Below the pieces are notes generated by a model. It was given only the letters and a program-made list of their open reading frames with translations. It ran no database searches and was not told the DNA's origin. Shown piece by piece: positions 18,475-27,304 of a stretch of 64,000 nt of DNA. Position 1 is the stretch's first letter; each line of letters opens with the position of its first letter. The translations under genes and the position numbers were made by a program. Source of the DNA: Geojedonia sp051814705 (GTDB taxonomy: Bacteria > Bacteroidota > Bacteroidia > Flavobacteriales > Flavobacteriaceae); the NCBI GenBank assembly GCA_051814705.1, contig JBPWQW010000004.1, positions 124,001 to 188,000 of the forward strand, in the 5' to 3' direction.

Positions 18475-19005
18475 ATGAAATTATTTTATTCTTTATTGGG
18501 CCTGTCCATTTTTTTGGTGTCATGCCAGCCTAAAGCTGATAATTCAGCTAATGAAGCATTTGAAAAGAACTCACAAACCGTTATGGCCAATCTTAAAGGC
18601 TTTGAAAGTGAAAATGTAGATTATTCGCAATATGCCGCAGATTTTGTAATGCGAGATACGGGCTTTGGAGCAAAAGATTCTTTGAGTTTGGATGAAGTCA
18701 AGAAGAGTGATAAAGAAATGTGGGCAACATTTGATTTTAAAATGGTAACGGAGCCGAATTTGCTTCCTGGTGTTGATGCAGACACAAAAATGCCAGATGG
18801 ATCTGTAAGACATTATTCAGATTGGAAAGTTACACTGCCAGCTACGGATTCGACAGAAGCGCGATCTGGGGTAATAAAGTTGTATGAATCTTTCGATTTT
18901 GATAAAGATGGAAAAATTATCTATCAGCAAGTATATGGCGATTTTGGCGGATTAATGAGACATTTATTTGGCCATGATGAAGATGGAGAAGATGACATGG
19001 ATTAA
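18475..19005 (+). CDS. Hypothetical lipoprotein, possibly NTF2/SnoaL-like
   Basis: Exported 176-aa protein with lipoprotein signal (LSIFLVSCQ, Cys at about 17). The middle part (YSQYAADFVMRDTG, then DFKMVTEPNLLPGVDADTKM, then VIKLYESFDFDKDGKIIYQQ) follows the pattern of NTF2/SnoaL-like folds, which bind small ligands or modify them. No catalytic residues can be assigned. The C terminus is acidic (HDEDGEDDMD). It shares its leader element with the preceding gene. Confidence 0.6.
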   Translation: MKLFYSLLGLSIFLVSCQPKADNSANEAFEKNSQTVMANLKGFESENVDYSQYAADFVMRDTGFGAKDSLSLDEVKKSDKEMWATFDFKMVTEPNLLPGVDADTKMPDGSVRHYSDWKVTLPATDSTEARSGVIKLYESFDFDKDGKIIYQQVYGDFGGLMRHLFGHDEDGEDDMD

Positions 19006-19027
19006 TTTTTAGCAGATATAAAAATAA

Positions 19028-19059
19028 AGACCCTGCAATAATTACAGGGTCTTTTTTTA
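19028..19059 (+). terminator. Intrinsic terminator
   Basis: A perfect 8-bp stem, AGACCCTG and CAGGGTCT, with a 9-nt loop and seven T residues, follows the lipoprotein gene. It may also help end the convergent dehydrogenase transcript. Confidence 0.85.
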
Positions 19060-19093
19060 TATGGAAATGTTAGGTAGTTTAAGCCATGCCCGT

Positions 19094-19135
19094 CTTTCCT
19101 AAATTAAAAATCAAAATTTGTGATGCCAATTATTT
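19094..19135. repeat. Dispersed repeat, copy at dehydrogenase 3' end
   Basis: Bases 19094-19135 match 51252-51293 at 37 of 42 positions, including a shared AATCAAAATTTG core. The copy abuts the stop codon of the dehydrogenase gene. It looks like a short interspersed element of this genome. Number of copies unknown. Confidence 0.5.
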
Positions 19136-20098
19136 ATGGACAACTTCTAAATTCAAAATATTAGAAGGTTTTCCATTTATAAAATTAATCACATTTTCAA
19201 ACGCTTTACCAAAATATAATTCATAGCCATTTCTTTCAACATATCCAATATGAGGTGTGCAAACTACATTTGGCATTTTCAAAAGTTCAAAATCAACATC
19301 ATAAACCGGCTCTTCTTCATAAACATCAATTCCTGCAAATCCTGGTCTGCCACTTTTCAAACATTTCAATAAGGCCCCTTTTTCAATAAGTTCAGCTCTA
19401 GACGTATTTATAATGACCCCAGAGGGTTTCATTAAACTTAAATCTGATTCTTTAATCATTTCAAAAGTGTGTTCATTTAAACGGAGGTGCAGCGAAATAA
19501 TATCCGCATTTTTAAAAAATTCCGCTTTGGTACGGGCGATTTCAAAACCATCGTTAACCGCATTTTCTCTTGATTCCTGGCTACCCCATACCATAACTTG
19601 AGCTCCAAAAGCTTTAGCATAATTAGCGATTCTCTTCCCTATTTTGCCATAGCCCCAGATTCCCAAAAATTTTCCATGAACTGTTGAACCAATATTGACC
19701 TGCCATTTCCCACGTTTCATTCCTTCAATAGCATTTGGGATTTGCCTAACGGTATTCATTATTAGAGCCCAAGCTAATTCAGATGGGGCAATAGGAGAGC
19801 CTAAGCCTTCGGCCACAGCCACTTTATGTTTTGTACAGGCTTTTAAATCTAAATGATTAGATATTTTACCAGTTTGACTGATTAGCTTTAGTTTTGGTAA
19901 TTTTGACAACAGGTCTTCATTTATTATCGTTCTTTCTCTTGTCAATACTAAAATTTCAATGTCTTTAAGCCTTTCAGAAAGTATTTTTGGATTTTTTTCT
20001 GTTGTATTTAATATTAGAACATCTTGGCCATCAAGTAAGGAGTAACAATCTAACTTTTTAATTGTATTTTGATAATCATCTAAAATTGCAATTTTCAT
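19130..20098 (-). CDS. D-2-hydroxyacid dehydrogenase family protein
   Basis: NAD(P)-dependent oxidoreductase of 322 aa in the D-isomer-specific 2-hydroxyacid dehydrogenase family. The Rossmann motif GIWGYGKIGKRIA is at about 146-158, the catalytic arginine is in IINTSRAELI, a glutamate is in YEEEPV, and the catalytic histidine is in CTPHIGYVER. Family members interconvert 2-oxo and D-2-hydroxy acids; the substrate here is unknown. It is followed on the minus strand side by nothing but a repeat, and lies 31 bp downstream of the DUF1348-type gene, likely as its operon partner. Confidence 0.85.
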   Translation of the reverse strand: MKIAILDDYQNTIKKLDCYSLLDGQDVLILNTTEKNPKILSERLKDIEILVLTRERTIINEDLLSKLPKLKLISQTGKISNHLDLKACTKHKVAVAEGLGSPIAPSELAWALIMNTVRQIPNAIEGMKRGKWQVNIGSTVHGKFLGIWGYGKIGKRIANYAKAFGAQVMVWGSQESRENAVNDGFEIARTKAEFFKNADIISLHLRLNEHTFEMIKESDLSLMKPSGVIINTSRAELIEKGALLKCLKSGRPGFAGIDVYEEEPVYDVDFELLKMPNVVCTPHIGYVERNGYELYFGKAFENVINFINGKPSNILNLEVVHK

Positions 20099-20129
20099 AT
20101 TTAATTTTAATGGGTGTTTTATTGAAAAA

Positions 20130-20549
20130 TCAAAACTTTCTTTCTTTACTATCTATAGCAAGATCGTTTATACTAGCAAATCGTTTTGCCATTAATCCAT
20201 TTTGGTCAAATTCCCAATTTTCGTTACCATAGGCTCTCCACCATTGTCCGTCCTTGTCTTGATATTCATATTCAAATCTTACGGCAATTTTATTGTCGGT
20301 ATGGGCCCAATATTCCTTTTTAAGTTTATAATTTTGTTCCTTTTCCCATTTTCCGGCCAAAAAAGCAACAATTTCATCACGGCCCTTTACAAATTGGTTT
20401 CTATTTCTCCATTCACTATCAATACTATATGCTTTTGAAACGCGATCGGCGTCTTTACTATTCCAGGCGTCTTCGGCTTGTTGAATTTTAAGTTTAGCTG
20501 ACTCTTCAGTAAACGGAGGAACTGGAAATTTTTGTTCTATTGTGTTCAT
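20130..20549 (-). CDS. Nuclear transport factor 2-like (DUF1348) protein
   Basis: Compact 139-aa protein of the NTF2-like DUF1348 family. The sequence AEDAWNSKDADRVSKAYSID, then EWRNRNQFVKGRDEIVAFL, then QWWRAYGNENWEFDQNGLM is characteristic. Such proteins are single-domain cone-shaped folds of uncertain function, sometimes tied to small-molecule turnover. It is cytosolic and is the first gene of a two-gene minus-strand unit with the dehydrogenase. Confidence 0.82.
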   Translation of the reverse strand: MNTIEQKFPVPPFTEESAKLKIQQAEDAWNSKDADRVSKAYSIDSEWRNRNQFVKGRDEIVAFLAGKWEKEQNYKLKKEYWAHTDNKIAVRFEYEYQDKDGQWWRAYGNENWEFDQNGLMAKRFASINDLAIDSKERKF

Positions 20550-20846
20550 TTTTTTATAAAATTTAATTAAAAAAACTGCAAGAAAATGTATGGTTACATT
20601 AGCATCACAGTTCTAGGATTGTTAATATTAAAGGCTTATCATTTTAGCAAATTTATTATTTTTTGATCATTTAAAATGCATCTAATAAAAAATACATAAT
20701 ACGATTCTTTAGTCTAATTGAAGCCATTAAACTAACCTGTTTAAATTCATTTTTTTTTAATAATGTGTTGTGAAGGATTAAAATTAAATTTCATTGTTTG
20801 TAACTATTGGCGAGAAATCTCATCAAAATATATAAATGAATATAAT

Positions 20847-21536
20847 ATGAAGTTAATTTTTCCATATAGGACACAACTTATTAAAAAAGAACAATTAAAT
20901 CATAATGTATTTTCCTTCAAACTGGAAAAACCGTATCACTATCATTTTAAAGTTGGTCAAGCGGTTGATTTAAGTATAGACAAACCTGGATATGAACTTG
21001 ATGTTGCTCCATTTACCATTGCAAATTTGGATGAAGATAGTTTTCTGGAATTCATAATTAAAATAAAACCAGATACAGAGAGCCTAACTTATGGAATGTC
21101 CCAATTAGTACCAGGCGACGTATTACAAATTTCTGAACCTTGGGACTCCTATACTTATAAAGGAGAGGGTGTCTTTATTGCAGCTGGGACGGGAATAACA
21201 CCGTTTTTACCCATAATTAATGATTTAAAGAAAAAAGGGAAAGATGTAAAACACCAGCATAAACTAATCTATGCCAATAGGTCAAAAAAAGATATTTTAT
21301 TTCGCCCCAAATTAAAAAGAATTTTTGGTGAAAGTTTTATTAATGTATTAAGCCAATCTAAATCCAAGACCTCTATTTTTGGTAGAATTGATCGTAATCT
21401 TTTAGTGTCACACATCTCTACGTTCAATCAAAATTTTTATATATGTGGACCAAAATCATTTGAAGAAAATGTAACGGGTAGTTTATTATCTTTGGGAATT
21501 AACAAAGAGTACATACAAACAGGTTTTAAATTTTAA
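20847..21536 (+). CDS. Ferredoxin-NADP reductase-like FAD-binding oxidoreductase
   Basis: Flavoprotein reductase of 229 aa. ATG 20847 is preferred over ATG 20763, whose extra 28 residues are unlike the family and cysteine-rich. A FAD-binding beta barrel (about 1-95, with DVAPFTIANL) precedes a nucleotide-binding domain with GVFIAAGTGITPFLPI at about 105-120 and the C-terminal FYICGPKSFEENV. No 2Fe-2S or globin domain is attached, so it probably passes electrons to a separate partner. It lies 30 bp before the decarboxylase gene and may be cotranscribed. Confidence 0.8.
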   Translation: MKLIFPYRTQLIKKEQLNHNVFSFKLEKPYHYHFKVGQAVDLSIDKPGYELDVAPFTIANLDEDSFLEFIIKIKPDTESLTYGMSQLVPGDVLQISEPWDSYTYKGEGVFIAAGTGITPFLPIINDLKKKGKDVKHQHKLIYANRSKKDILFRPKLKRIFGESFINVLSQSKSKTSIFGRIDRNLLVSHISTFNQNFYICGPKSFEENVTGSLLSLGINKEYIQTGFKF

Positions 21537-21566
21537 GTCAATATAGATTAAACGGTTTTAAATAGT

Positions 21567-22994
21567 ATGGACATTAATACAGATACAATGAGCATTGGTT
21601 TAGAAGAGACTAAAGAGGACATTCAAGTTTTAAATTCTACAATATCAAATTTTATTGACAACTTCATAAGTGAGCTGCCAAATCAGAAAGCATTTCACAA
21701 TAAAACCCACCAGTATAAGGAGTCTGATGAGATGTTTGAAATATCTAACAAGACCAATGATTTAAATCAATTGCTTCAATTTTATAAATCAAGAGTTTTA
21801 GAAACAGGATTGAACCCTGCTTCTGGTGGCCATTTTGGATATATACCTGGAGGCGGTATTTACAGTTCGGCTTTAGGCGATTATCTCGCTGCAGCAACAA
21901 ATAGATATGCCGGAGTATTTTACGCCTCGCCAGGTGCCGTAAGAATGGAAGATGCGCTAATTAACTGGACAGGACGATTAATTGGCTACGAAGAGGGTTT
22001 TGGAGGCAATCTGACCTCTGGAGGTAGTATAGCGAATTTGATAGCCTTACACGCAGCAAAAAAGCATAAGAAGATCACATCACTTAACATTGTTAAAAGT
22101 GTTATTTATTTAAGTTCTCAAACACATCACAGCATTTTCAAAGCTTTTAATATGTTAGGACTGGAAGAAGCTGTTGTTAGAGAAATTCCATTGGATAACA
22201 AATTCAGAATTTCAATAAAAGATTTAAAAAAGCAAATAGCTCAGGATAAAAAACAAGGTTTAAACCCTTTTATAATAATTGCCAACGCGGGATCAACTGA
22301 TGTTGGAGCGATTGATCCATTAACAGAATTAGCGGATATTAGTAAAAAGCATAATTTATGGTTTCATGTGGATGCTGCCTATGGAGGATTTTTTATGCTT
22401 ACTGAATTAGGGAGAGATAAGCTAAAAGGGATAGAACAAGCAGACTCCTTGATTTTGGACCCTCACAAAGGGCTATTTTTGCCATATGGCTCTGGTATTG
22501 TCTTAGTGAGGGATATTCAGCACTTATTGGAAGCCAATAGGTATTCGGCTAATTATATGCAAGATGCTAACTCTAATACTAATTATTCACCTTCTGATTT
22601 ATCACCTGAATTAAGCAAACATTTTAGAGGATTAAGGATGTGGTTACCATTAAAGCTTTATGGAGATCAGGTTTTTTCTGATTATTTAAATGAAAAACTA
22701 CAACTGTGTTATTATCTGTATCAAGAATTAAAAAGCATTGGCTACACCGTGCTTTGTGAACCAGATTTAAGTGTGGTTGCGTTTAGATTAGAATCAAAAA
22801 AGCATAATAGTGATACTTTAAATAAAATAATACTCGACTATATTCACGATGACGGGAAAGTTTTTATTTCTTCTACAAGCATTGATGGCAAATTGACTTT
22901 AAGAGCTGCTATTTTATCTTTTAGAACACATAAAGCTGAGGTCGATTTACTAATTTTATTATTAAAGAAAATAAAAAGTTATCTGGATATTTAG
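21567..22994 (+). CDS. Pyridoxal-dependent decarboxylase (group II)
   Basis: PLP-dependent amino acid decarboxylase of 475 aa, of the aromatic-L-amino-acid/glutamate decarboxylase class. Key blocks are LTSGGSIANLIAL, the HVDAAYGGF segment with the PLP-ring-binding aspartate, and ILDPHKGLFLPYG, whose lysine forms the Schiff base. It is complete in length. Whether it acts on aromatic amino acids, 2,4-diaminobutyrate or another substrate cannot be decided from sequence. The neighbouring ferredoxin-reductase-like gene gives no clear pathway. Confidence 0.87.
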   Translation: MDINTDTMSIGLEETKEDIQVLNSTISNFIDNFISELPNQKAFHNKTHQYKESDEMFEISNKTNDLNQLLQFYKSRVLETGLNPASGGHFGYIPGGGIYSSALGDYLAAATNRYAGVFYASPGAVRMEDALINWTGRLIGYEEGFGGNLTSGGSIANLIALHAAKKHKKITSLNIVKSVIYLSSQTHHSIFKAFNMLGLEEAVVREIPLDNKFRISIKDLKKQIAQDKKQGLNPFIIIANAGSTDVGAIDPLTELADISKKHNLWFHVDAAYGGFFMLTELGRDKLKGIEQADSLILDPHKGLFLPYGSGIVLVRDIQHLLEANRYSANYMQDANSNTNYSPSDLSPELSKHFRGLRMWLPLKLYGDQVFSDYLNEKLQLCYYLYQELKSIGYTVLCEPDLSVVAFRLESKKHNSDTLNKIILDYIHDDGKVFISSTSIDGKLTLRAAILSFRTHKAEVDLLILLLKKIKSYLDI

Positions 22995-23365
22995 ATTTCT
23001 TTCCTGCAAGTAATAGTCACCACTACTAAGATTATTGCAAATTATAATACTTTAATTTTTGGAGTTACAATGTTTCTGGTTGCATTGGGTTTAGACCTAT
23101 TGAATTTAAAAATTGAATAAAAAAAACTCAAGAACAATAAAGTTATAAAACCAATTGTACCTGAGTTGAAAACCAAAGATTAATTTGTTTTTCGCGCTAT
23201 TAGATAGATTTTAAATATTCTTTAAGATTTCGTTTGATATTGATCTTATGACTATTTTTTTTTAAAATCGACCTGCCATCAAAGACAGGTCGACTTTCTT
23301 GAACTCCCATTTCTAACAACCTCGACAAGTTTGAGCAAACAACCGTCAAATGAGAGTATTCAATT
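22995..23365. other. Intergenic region with one hairpin
   Basis: No gene is visible in these 371 bp. The only clear structure is TCGACCTG (23268-23275) and CAGGTCGA (23286-23293), an 8-bp stem with a 10-nt loop. It lies between the converging decarboxylase and cupredoxin genes and may act as a terminator for the minus-strand unit, although no good T-run follows on either strand. Confidence 0.35.
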
Positions 23366-23710
23366 TTATTTTACAATAATTTTTCCCTTCATTGTTTTAT
23401 GCAAATTGCAGAAATAAGATTCATTTTTGGTTATAACCTTACTCCATGATTGATTTTGCTTTAAAGGTTTTGAAGTCCATTTGTTAGCAACCTCGTCGGT
23501 TACGTCATGTTCGTAAAAATCTTTATTTACCCAGATTACTTTATCGCCTTTATTCACGGTTAAAGTGGCTGGGTTAAACTTCATTCTTTTAATTTCAACA
23601 GTATAAGTTTGTGGTTCTGAATTTGAACTTAATACAAAGCTACTCAACGAAAAAATGGAAATGAGTAAGATTAAGCCTAAGCCAGAGATATTAACTAAAG
23701 ACCGTTTCAT
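23366..23710 (-). CDS. Cupredoxin (plastocyanin/azurin-like) domain protein
   Basis: Exported small blue-copper-type protein of 114 aa. An N-terminal signal or anchor segment (about 8-28) precedes a cupredoxin domain. The copper ligands expected for a type I site are visible: the histidine in YEHDV, the cysteine in YFCNLH, the histidine two residues later and the methionine in HKTMKG. An electron-transfer or copper-handling role in the periplasm is expected. The start overlaps the stop of the DUF4142 gene by one base, so the two are translationally coupled. Confidence 0.87.
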   Translation of the reverse strand: MKRSLVNISGLGLILLISIFSLSSFVLSSNSEPQTYTVEIKRMKFNPATLTVNKGDKVIWVNKDFYEHDVTDEVANKWTSKPLKQNQSWSKVITKNESYFCNLHKTMKGKIIVK

Positions 23711-24246
23711 TATTTAGAAATCTTTTTTTGAACCATTTCAGCGTGAGACAAGTGAACTTCTAAAGCAGGTACTACAGCTTCCAATAATTCTTTTAATTCT
23801 GAATTTGAAGTTTCAGGAATTAATAAAGCATTAACTGCTTCAATTACCGCTTTATGATAAGCGACTTCATTGTCAATATAAGCTTTGTCAAAAGATTTTG
23901 CTGATGCGCTATTTAATTTGGCAATAGTTTCTGTTGAACCAGCAAGCAAGGATTGACTCACGGCATTATCTTTAGGTTCTACACCTAATTTTGTAACTAA
24001 TGCAGCAGCTTGAGAAATTACAGCATTGTGATCATCGATCATTCTTTGAGCAAATTCTAAAATATCCTTGTTTTTAGATCTTTCTACTGCTACCTTAGCA
24101 TAATTGATGTCAATTTGATTAGCAACAACAGCAACAGATGCAACTTCAGCATCAGAAAGTTTTTGCTCTTGGCTGAAAGAGTTCATGGAACAAAGACCGA
24201 TTGTAATTAAACTCATTAAACCGATACTTTTTACTATTTTTTTCAT
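23710..24246 (-). CDS. DUF4142 domain secreted protein
   Basis: Exported 178-aa helical protein of the DUF4142 family (ferritin-like four-helix fold in related proteins). A signal peptide ends near SFSQ, then come family segments FAQRMIDDHNAVISQAAALV and AYHKAVIEAVNALLIPE. The conserved histidines in DDHN and YHK sit where such proteins often have metal or helix-packing residues. It is the promoter-proximal gene of a pair with the cupredoxin, divergent from an ECF sigma factor that is likely its regulator. Confidence 0.85.
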   Translation of the reverse strand: MKKIVKSIGLMSLITIGLCSMNSFSQEQKLSDAEVASVAVVANQIDINYAKVAVERSKNKDILEFAQRMIDDHNAVISQAAALVTKLGVEPKDNAVSQSLLAGSTETIAKLNSASAKSFDKAYIDNEVAYHKAVIEAVNALLIPETSNSELKELLEAVVPALEVHLSHAEMVQKKISK

Positions 24247-24565
24247 GTTATATAAATTTTATTGATTTTCTAATTGGATTCATAATTTCAATCGAGGTTA
24301 CAAAAAATTGCCTTTTATTTTTACTTTTTTTGAATTTCTATCTTGCCATTCGTTTGGGAGTGGCTTTTAAACTCAAATTGTTTAACCCATTTTTAAGCCT
24401 CTATACTCAATATTATAGCTTGTGAAAATTCTGCCGTACCTGATATAAAATTGTTGGATTAAAGTTTTTATGAAAAGTTTGATTGTTAAATATCGCAAGC
24501 TGTAGTGTATTAAATTGTATGATAATATTTATGATGAGTTACAAAAACTGTAACCTTTTTATGAA
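24247..24565. promoter_or_regulatory. Divergent promoter region with shared TGTAACC motif
   Basis: No gene is visible. TGTAACC occurs on the minus strand at 24296-24302, 50 bp before the DUF4142 start, and on the plus strand at 24549-24555, just ahead of the sigma gene. The plus-strand copy is half of an inverted repeat GTTACA-N5-TGTAAC (24538-24554). This fits a shared sigma-factor recognition site. Assignment is inferred. Confidence 0.4.
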
Positions 24566-25267
24566 ATGTGCATCCAATATAAAAAAGGTATAAGATTGAG
24601 CACTGTTAAACAAACAACCGAAAAGTTGCCTGAATTTGTAATTATCCAAAAAATTTTGGATGGTGAAGTAGAATTGTTTGAAATACTTTTAAGAAGGTAC
24701 AATGAATTATTATTTAGGACGATTAGAAGTTATATAAATAGCGAATATGACGTTGAAGATGTCATGCAGGACACCTATATTAAAGCTTATGAAAAACTTT
24801 ACCAATTTAAAAACGATGCTTTGTTTTCAACTTGGTTAGTGAGAATAGGCATCAATGAAGCCTTACAACGTAAGCGTAAGGTCTCAAGGCTTAAAATATC
24901 AGATATTGCAGTGGAGCAAAATATTAATCAGTTAACCAATATTTCATTAATGGATCCTGAAAAAAGAACAATACAAAAGGAATCAATTGCTTTTTTGGAA
25001 AAAGCTGTAGATATGTTGCCCGAAAAGTATAAAATTGTTTATATGCTGAAGGAGGTTGAGGGCATGAATATTTCGGAAATATCGAATTGCCTTGATTTGA
25101 GCAATAGTAATGTAAAAGTACGTTTGCACAGAGCAAGAACAATGATGAAAGATACCATCTTATTGCTGACAAACACGTCTAACATCTTTGAATTTGGAAA
25201 CTCTAAATGTGATAGAATTGTAGAGACAGTCATGAGGCGAATTGGTGCTTTAAATACCTTTTCCTAA
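24566..25267 (+). CDS. ECF-type RNA polymerase sigma factor
   Basis: Extracytoplasmic-function sigma factor of 233 aa. Region 2 is at about 45-110 (VEDVMQDTYIKAYEKLYQFK, then FSTWLVRIGINEALQRKR), region 4 at about 145-205 (MLPEKYKIVYMLKEVEGMNI, then IAEISNCLDL-like SEISNCLDLSNSNVKVRLHRA). No anti-sigma gene is adjacent. The start is uncertain: ATG 24566 is annotated, but if TGTAACC at 24549 is a -35 element the protein would begin further in, for example at the TTG at 24596. It probably controls itself and the divergent DUF4142/cupredoxin pair. Confidence 0.85.
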   Translation: MCIQYKKGIRLSTVKQTTEKLPEFVIIQKILDGEVELFEILLRRYNELLFRTIRSYINSEYDVEDVMQDTYIKAYEKLYQFKNDALFSTWLVRIGINEALQRKRKVSRLKISDIAVEQNINQLTNISLMDPEKRTIQKESIAFLEKAVDMLPEKYKIVYMLKEVEGMNISEISNCLDLSNSNVKVRLHRARTMMKDTILLLTNTSNIFEFGNSKCDRIVETVMRRIGALNTFS

Positions 25268-25301
25268 ACATAAGTTTTATCAGCGATATTAAGCTTTCCT
25301 G

Positions 25302-25446
25302 TTTTTTAAGTTGACTTAGTGTTATCACTTTTTTTAAGTATTAAATAGTCTAGTGTAGATAAACAACACCATTTTAAAAAATAAAATTCATATTTAAGAT
25401 TATAGTTTTTGATCTATAATTCTTAGATGAAGTCAACTTAAAAAAA
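25302..25446. repeat. Small element bounded by 16-bp inverted repeats
   Basis: TTTTTTAAGTTGACTT at 25302-25317 and its exact complement AAGTCAACTTAAAAAA (about 25430-25445) bound about 112 bp of AT-rich non-coding DNA. The size and ends resemble a miniature inverted-repeat element. The right end could also serve as a terminator stem. No target duplication was evident. Confidence 0.4.
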
Positions 25447-25517
25447 ACTAAATGTTTTGAGTCCAGCTTCCGATACAGAGTATAAATATAAATAATAACG
25501 ATTTAAATTTTATTAAA

Positions 25518-26237
25518 TCATTTTTTATTAGATTTTACCCATTCTATGAAATCTTTTTTGATTTTATTATTTGTAAGTGGATAAAGTCCAATAATAGATT
25601 CGCCGTGACTAACTTTTTCCATTACATAGTTTTCAAATAAGGTCATTTCAGAGCATTCATTAGCGACTTCTTCAGCTAAATGGGATGGAATTACCATCAC
25701 ACCGTCATTATCCCCAACAATAATATCGCCAGGAAAAACGGCAACTTCACCACATCCAATCGGGACATTGATATCCAAAGCTTGATGTAGCGTTAAGTTT
25801 GTTGGTGCTGATGGTCTTTGATGAAACGAAGGAAAGTTTAGCGCTGCAATTTCGGTAGAATCTCTAAATCCTCCGTCTGTAACAATACCAGCAGTTCCTC
25901 TTTTCATTAATCGCGTAACCAATATTGATCCTGCCGAAGCGGCTTTCGCATTGTTTCTACTGTCTATCACCAAAACGGCTCCTACTGGGCAGGTTTCAAC
26001 AGCTACACGTTGAGGATGTTTTGTATCCTTAAAAACACTTATTGGATTTAAATCTTCTCTTGCAGGAATATATCTTAACGTAAAAGCTTCTCCCACCATA
26101 GATTCGTCTAAAAGACTTAATGGAAGGACATTTTGAATGTATTGATTTTTTAACCCTTTTTTAAATAAACAAGTAGCAATAGTAGCCGTACTGACTTTCT
26201 TTAATTTATTTCTGACTGCATTTGATAAATTACTCAT
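25518..26237 (-). CDS. RraA-like family protein
   Basis: Protein of 239 aa from the RraA/HMG-aldolase superfamily, whose members include 4-hydroxy-4-methyl-2-oxoglutarate/oxaloacetate aldolases and RNase E inhibitors. Diagnostic pieces are DSRNNAKAASAGSILVTRLM, the GIVTDGGFRDS loop and PGDIIVGDNDGVMVIP. ATG 26237 is chosen because an extra 19 residues from 26294 would run back into the promoter box. It is divergent from the PL7 lyase and shares its operator doublet, so it should belong to the alginate regulon, perhaps acting as an aldolase on a 2-keto acid. That role is inferred. Confidence 0.82.
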   Translation of the reverse strand: MSNLSNAVRNKLKKVSTATIATCLFKKGLKNQYIQNVLPLSLLDESMVGEAFTLRYIPAREDLNPISVFKDTKHPQRVAVETCPVGAVLVIDSRNNAKAASAGSILVTRLMKRGTAGIVTDGGFRDSTEIAALNFPSFHQRPSAPTNLTLHQALDINVPIGCGEVAVFPGDIIVGDNDGVMVIPSHLAEEVANECSEMTLFENYVMEKVSHGESIIGLYPLTNNKIKKDFIEWVKSNKK

Positions 26238-26270
26238 ATCTAATGTTTTGTTGAAATTTAGGTTAAATAA

Positions 26271-26323
26271 TTTGTTTAATACACAAATATACATATATTT
26301 GGTATACCAAACTGGTAAACCAA
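26271..26323 (+). promoter_or_regulatory. Promoter and operator doublet before PL7 lyase
   Basis: TTTG (26271-26274), 19 bp, then TATATTTG (26294-26301) is a full Bacteroidota promoter. The operator TTGGTATACCAA (26299-26310), a perfect palindrome, overlaps the -7 box, and a second site CTGGTAAACCAA (26312-26323) follows 13 bp further on. The same doublet recurs at 34288 and 37376. TGGT..ACCA palindromes suit a FadR-type GntR repressor such as the one encoded at 44163. Confidence 0.75.
26284..26291 (-). promoter_or_regulatory. Candidate -7 box for the RraA-like gene
   Basis: TATATTTG on the minus strand, 46 bp before the RraA-like start. A -33 TTTG at the ideal distance is not present, so this is a tentative assignment. 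Confidence 0.35.
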
Positions 26324-26371
26324 TTTAATAAATAGTCTATGTTTGTTGTTAATCAATATTATTTTGTGTTG

Positions 26372-27280
26372 ATGAAGAAAGTCTTGTTCACCTTTTTTGT
26401 TTTGTTTCTGACGGGGTGTTCCAGTTCAGACGACGGTACTGAAACCATTATTATAGATGATATTAAAGATGTTGATAATACTCCAGACCCTGTAATTGAC
26501 CAATATGCAGATATTGATTTTTCGCATTGGAAAGTAACCTTGCCTGTAGATGTCAATAATAATGGAAGTCCAGATGAATATCAACCTGCACAACTTATTA
26601 ATAATGGCTATCGCACATTAGAAGCTGTTAAGCCTTATATGTATGATGATACGGTAGATGGTTCGATAATATTTTACACCTACCCCGATGTTTCTACAAC
26701 AAACAGCTCTTATTCGCGTACCGAACTCAGAGAACTTATTAATCCATCAAACTCTAAAAAGAACTGGACATTGATTCAAGGAGGAACCATGTCAGGTAGA
26801 TTGAAAGTGCAGTCAATTTCTGAAGATACTGGCAGTAGTAACACGTATCATAATGTTATTGTAATGCAAATCCATGGTATTATTTCGGAAGACGACATGT
26901 CCACTCATGGATTTTCTTCAAACAACGGCCCACCTTTATTAAAAATATATTGGAAAGATGGTTTTCTCTGGGCTCATAAAAAATCGTTAGTTAATGAAAA
27001 CACAAATGGTGATGATCTTTTAGATACATCCTCAAATACTTGGGCAGACATTAAACATAATTTCGGATACGTCGGTTTTGATGCTTTCAATTTTAAGATC
27101 ATAGCATCTGTTGGCAAATTGGAGCTTCAACTTAATGATGATACACCTTTTATTTATGAAGATATCAGCCTAGCTAAATGGCCGTTCGAAAATTATTTTA
27201 AAGCCGGAAATTATTTAGTCACAACAGCTACTAATGCCTTTGCAAAAATAAAATATTACAAATTAACTGTAACACACTAA
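26372..27280 (+). CDS. Alginate lyase, polysaccharide lyase family 7 (lipoprotein)
   Basis: Endo-acting alginate lyase of 302 aa, cleaving by beta-elimination. ATG 26372 is used since it starts the lipoprotein signal MKKVLFTFFVLFLTGCSSS; the upstream ATG at 26339 adds residues of no signal character. After an acidic linker comes a PL7 domain with DFSHWKVTLPVD, the three PL7 signatures RTELREL (about 116), VMQIHG (about 170) and YFKAGNY near the C terminus. The catalytic Gln-His and Tyr are therefore present. Probably surface-anchored for the first cuts of alginate. It directly follows the operator doublet. Confidence 0.93.
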   Translation: MKKVLFTFFVLFLTGCSSSDDGTETIIIDDIKDVDNTPDPVIDQYADIDFSHWKVTLPVDVNNNGSPDEYQPAQLINNGYRTLEAVKPYMYDDTVDGSIIFYTYPDVSTTNSSYSRTELRELINPSNSKKNWTLIQGGTMSGRLKVQSISEDTGSSNTYHNVIVMQIHGIISEDDMSTHGFSSNNGPPLLKIYWKDGFLWAHKKSLVNENTNGDDLLDTSSNTWADIKHNFGYVGFDAFNFKIIASVGKLELQLNDDTPFIYEDISLAKWPFENYFKAGNYLVTTATNAFAKIKYYKLTVTH

Positions 27281-27304
27281 TAATTAACTTTTTAAATTAA
27301 AATT

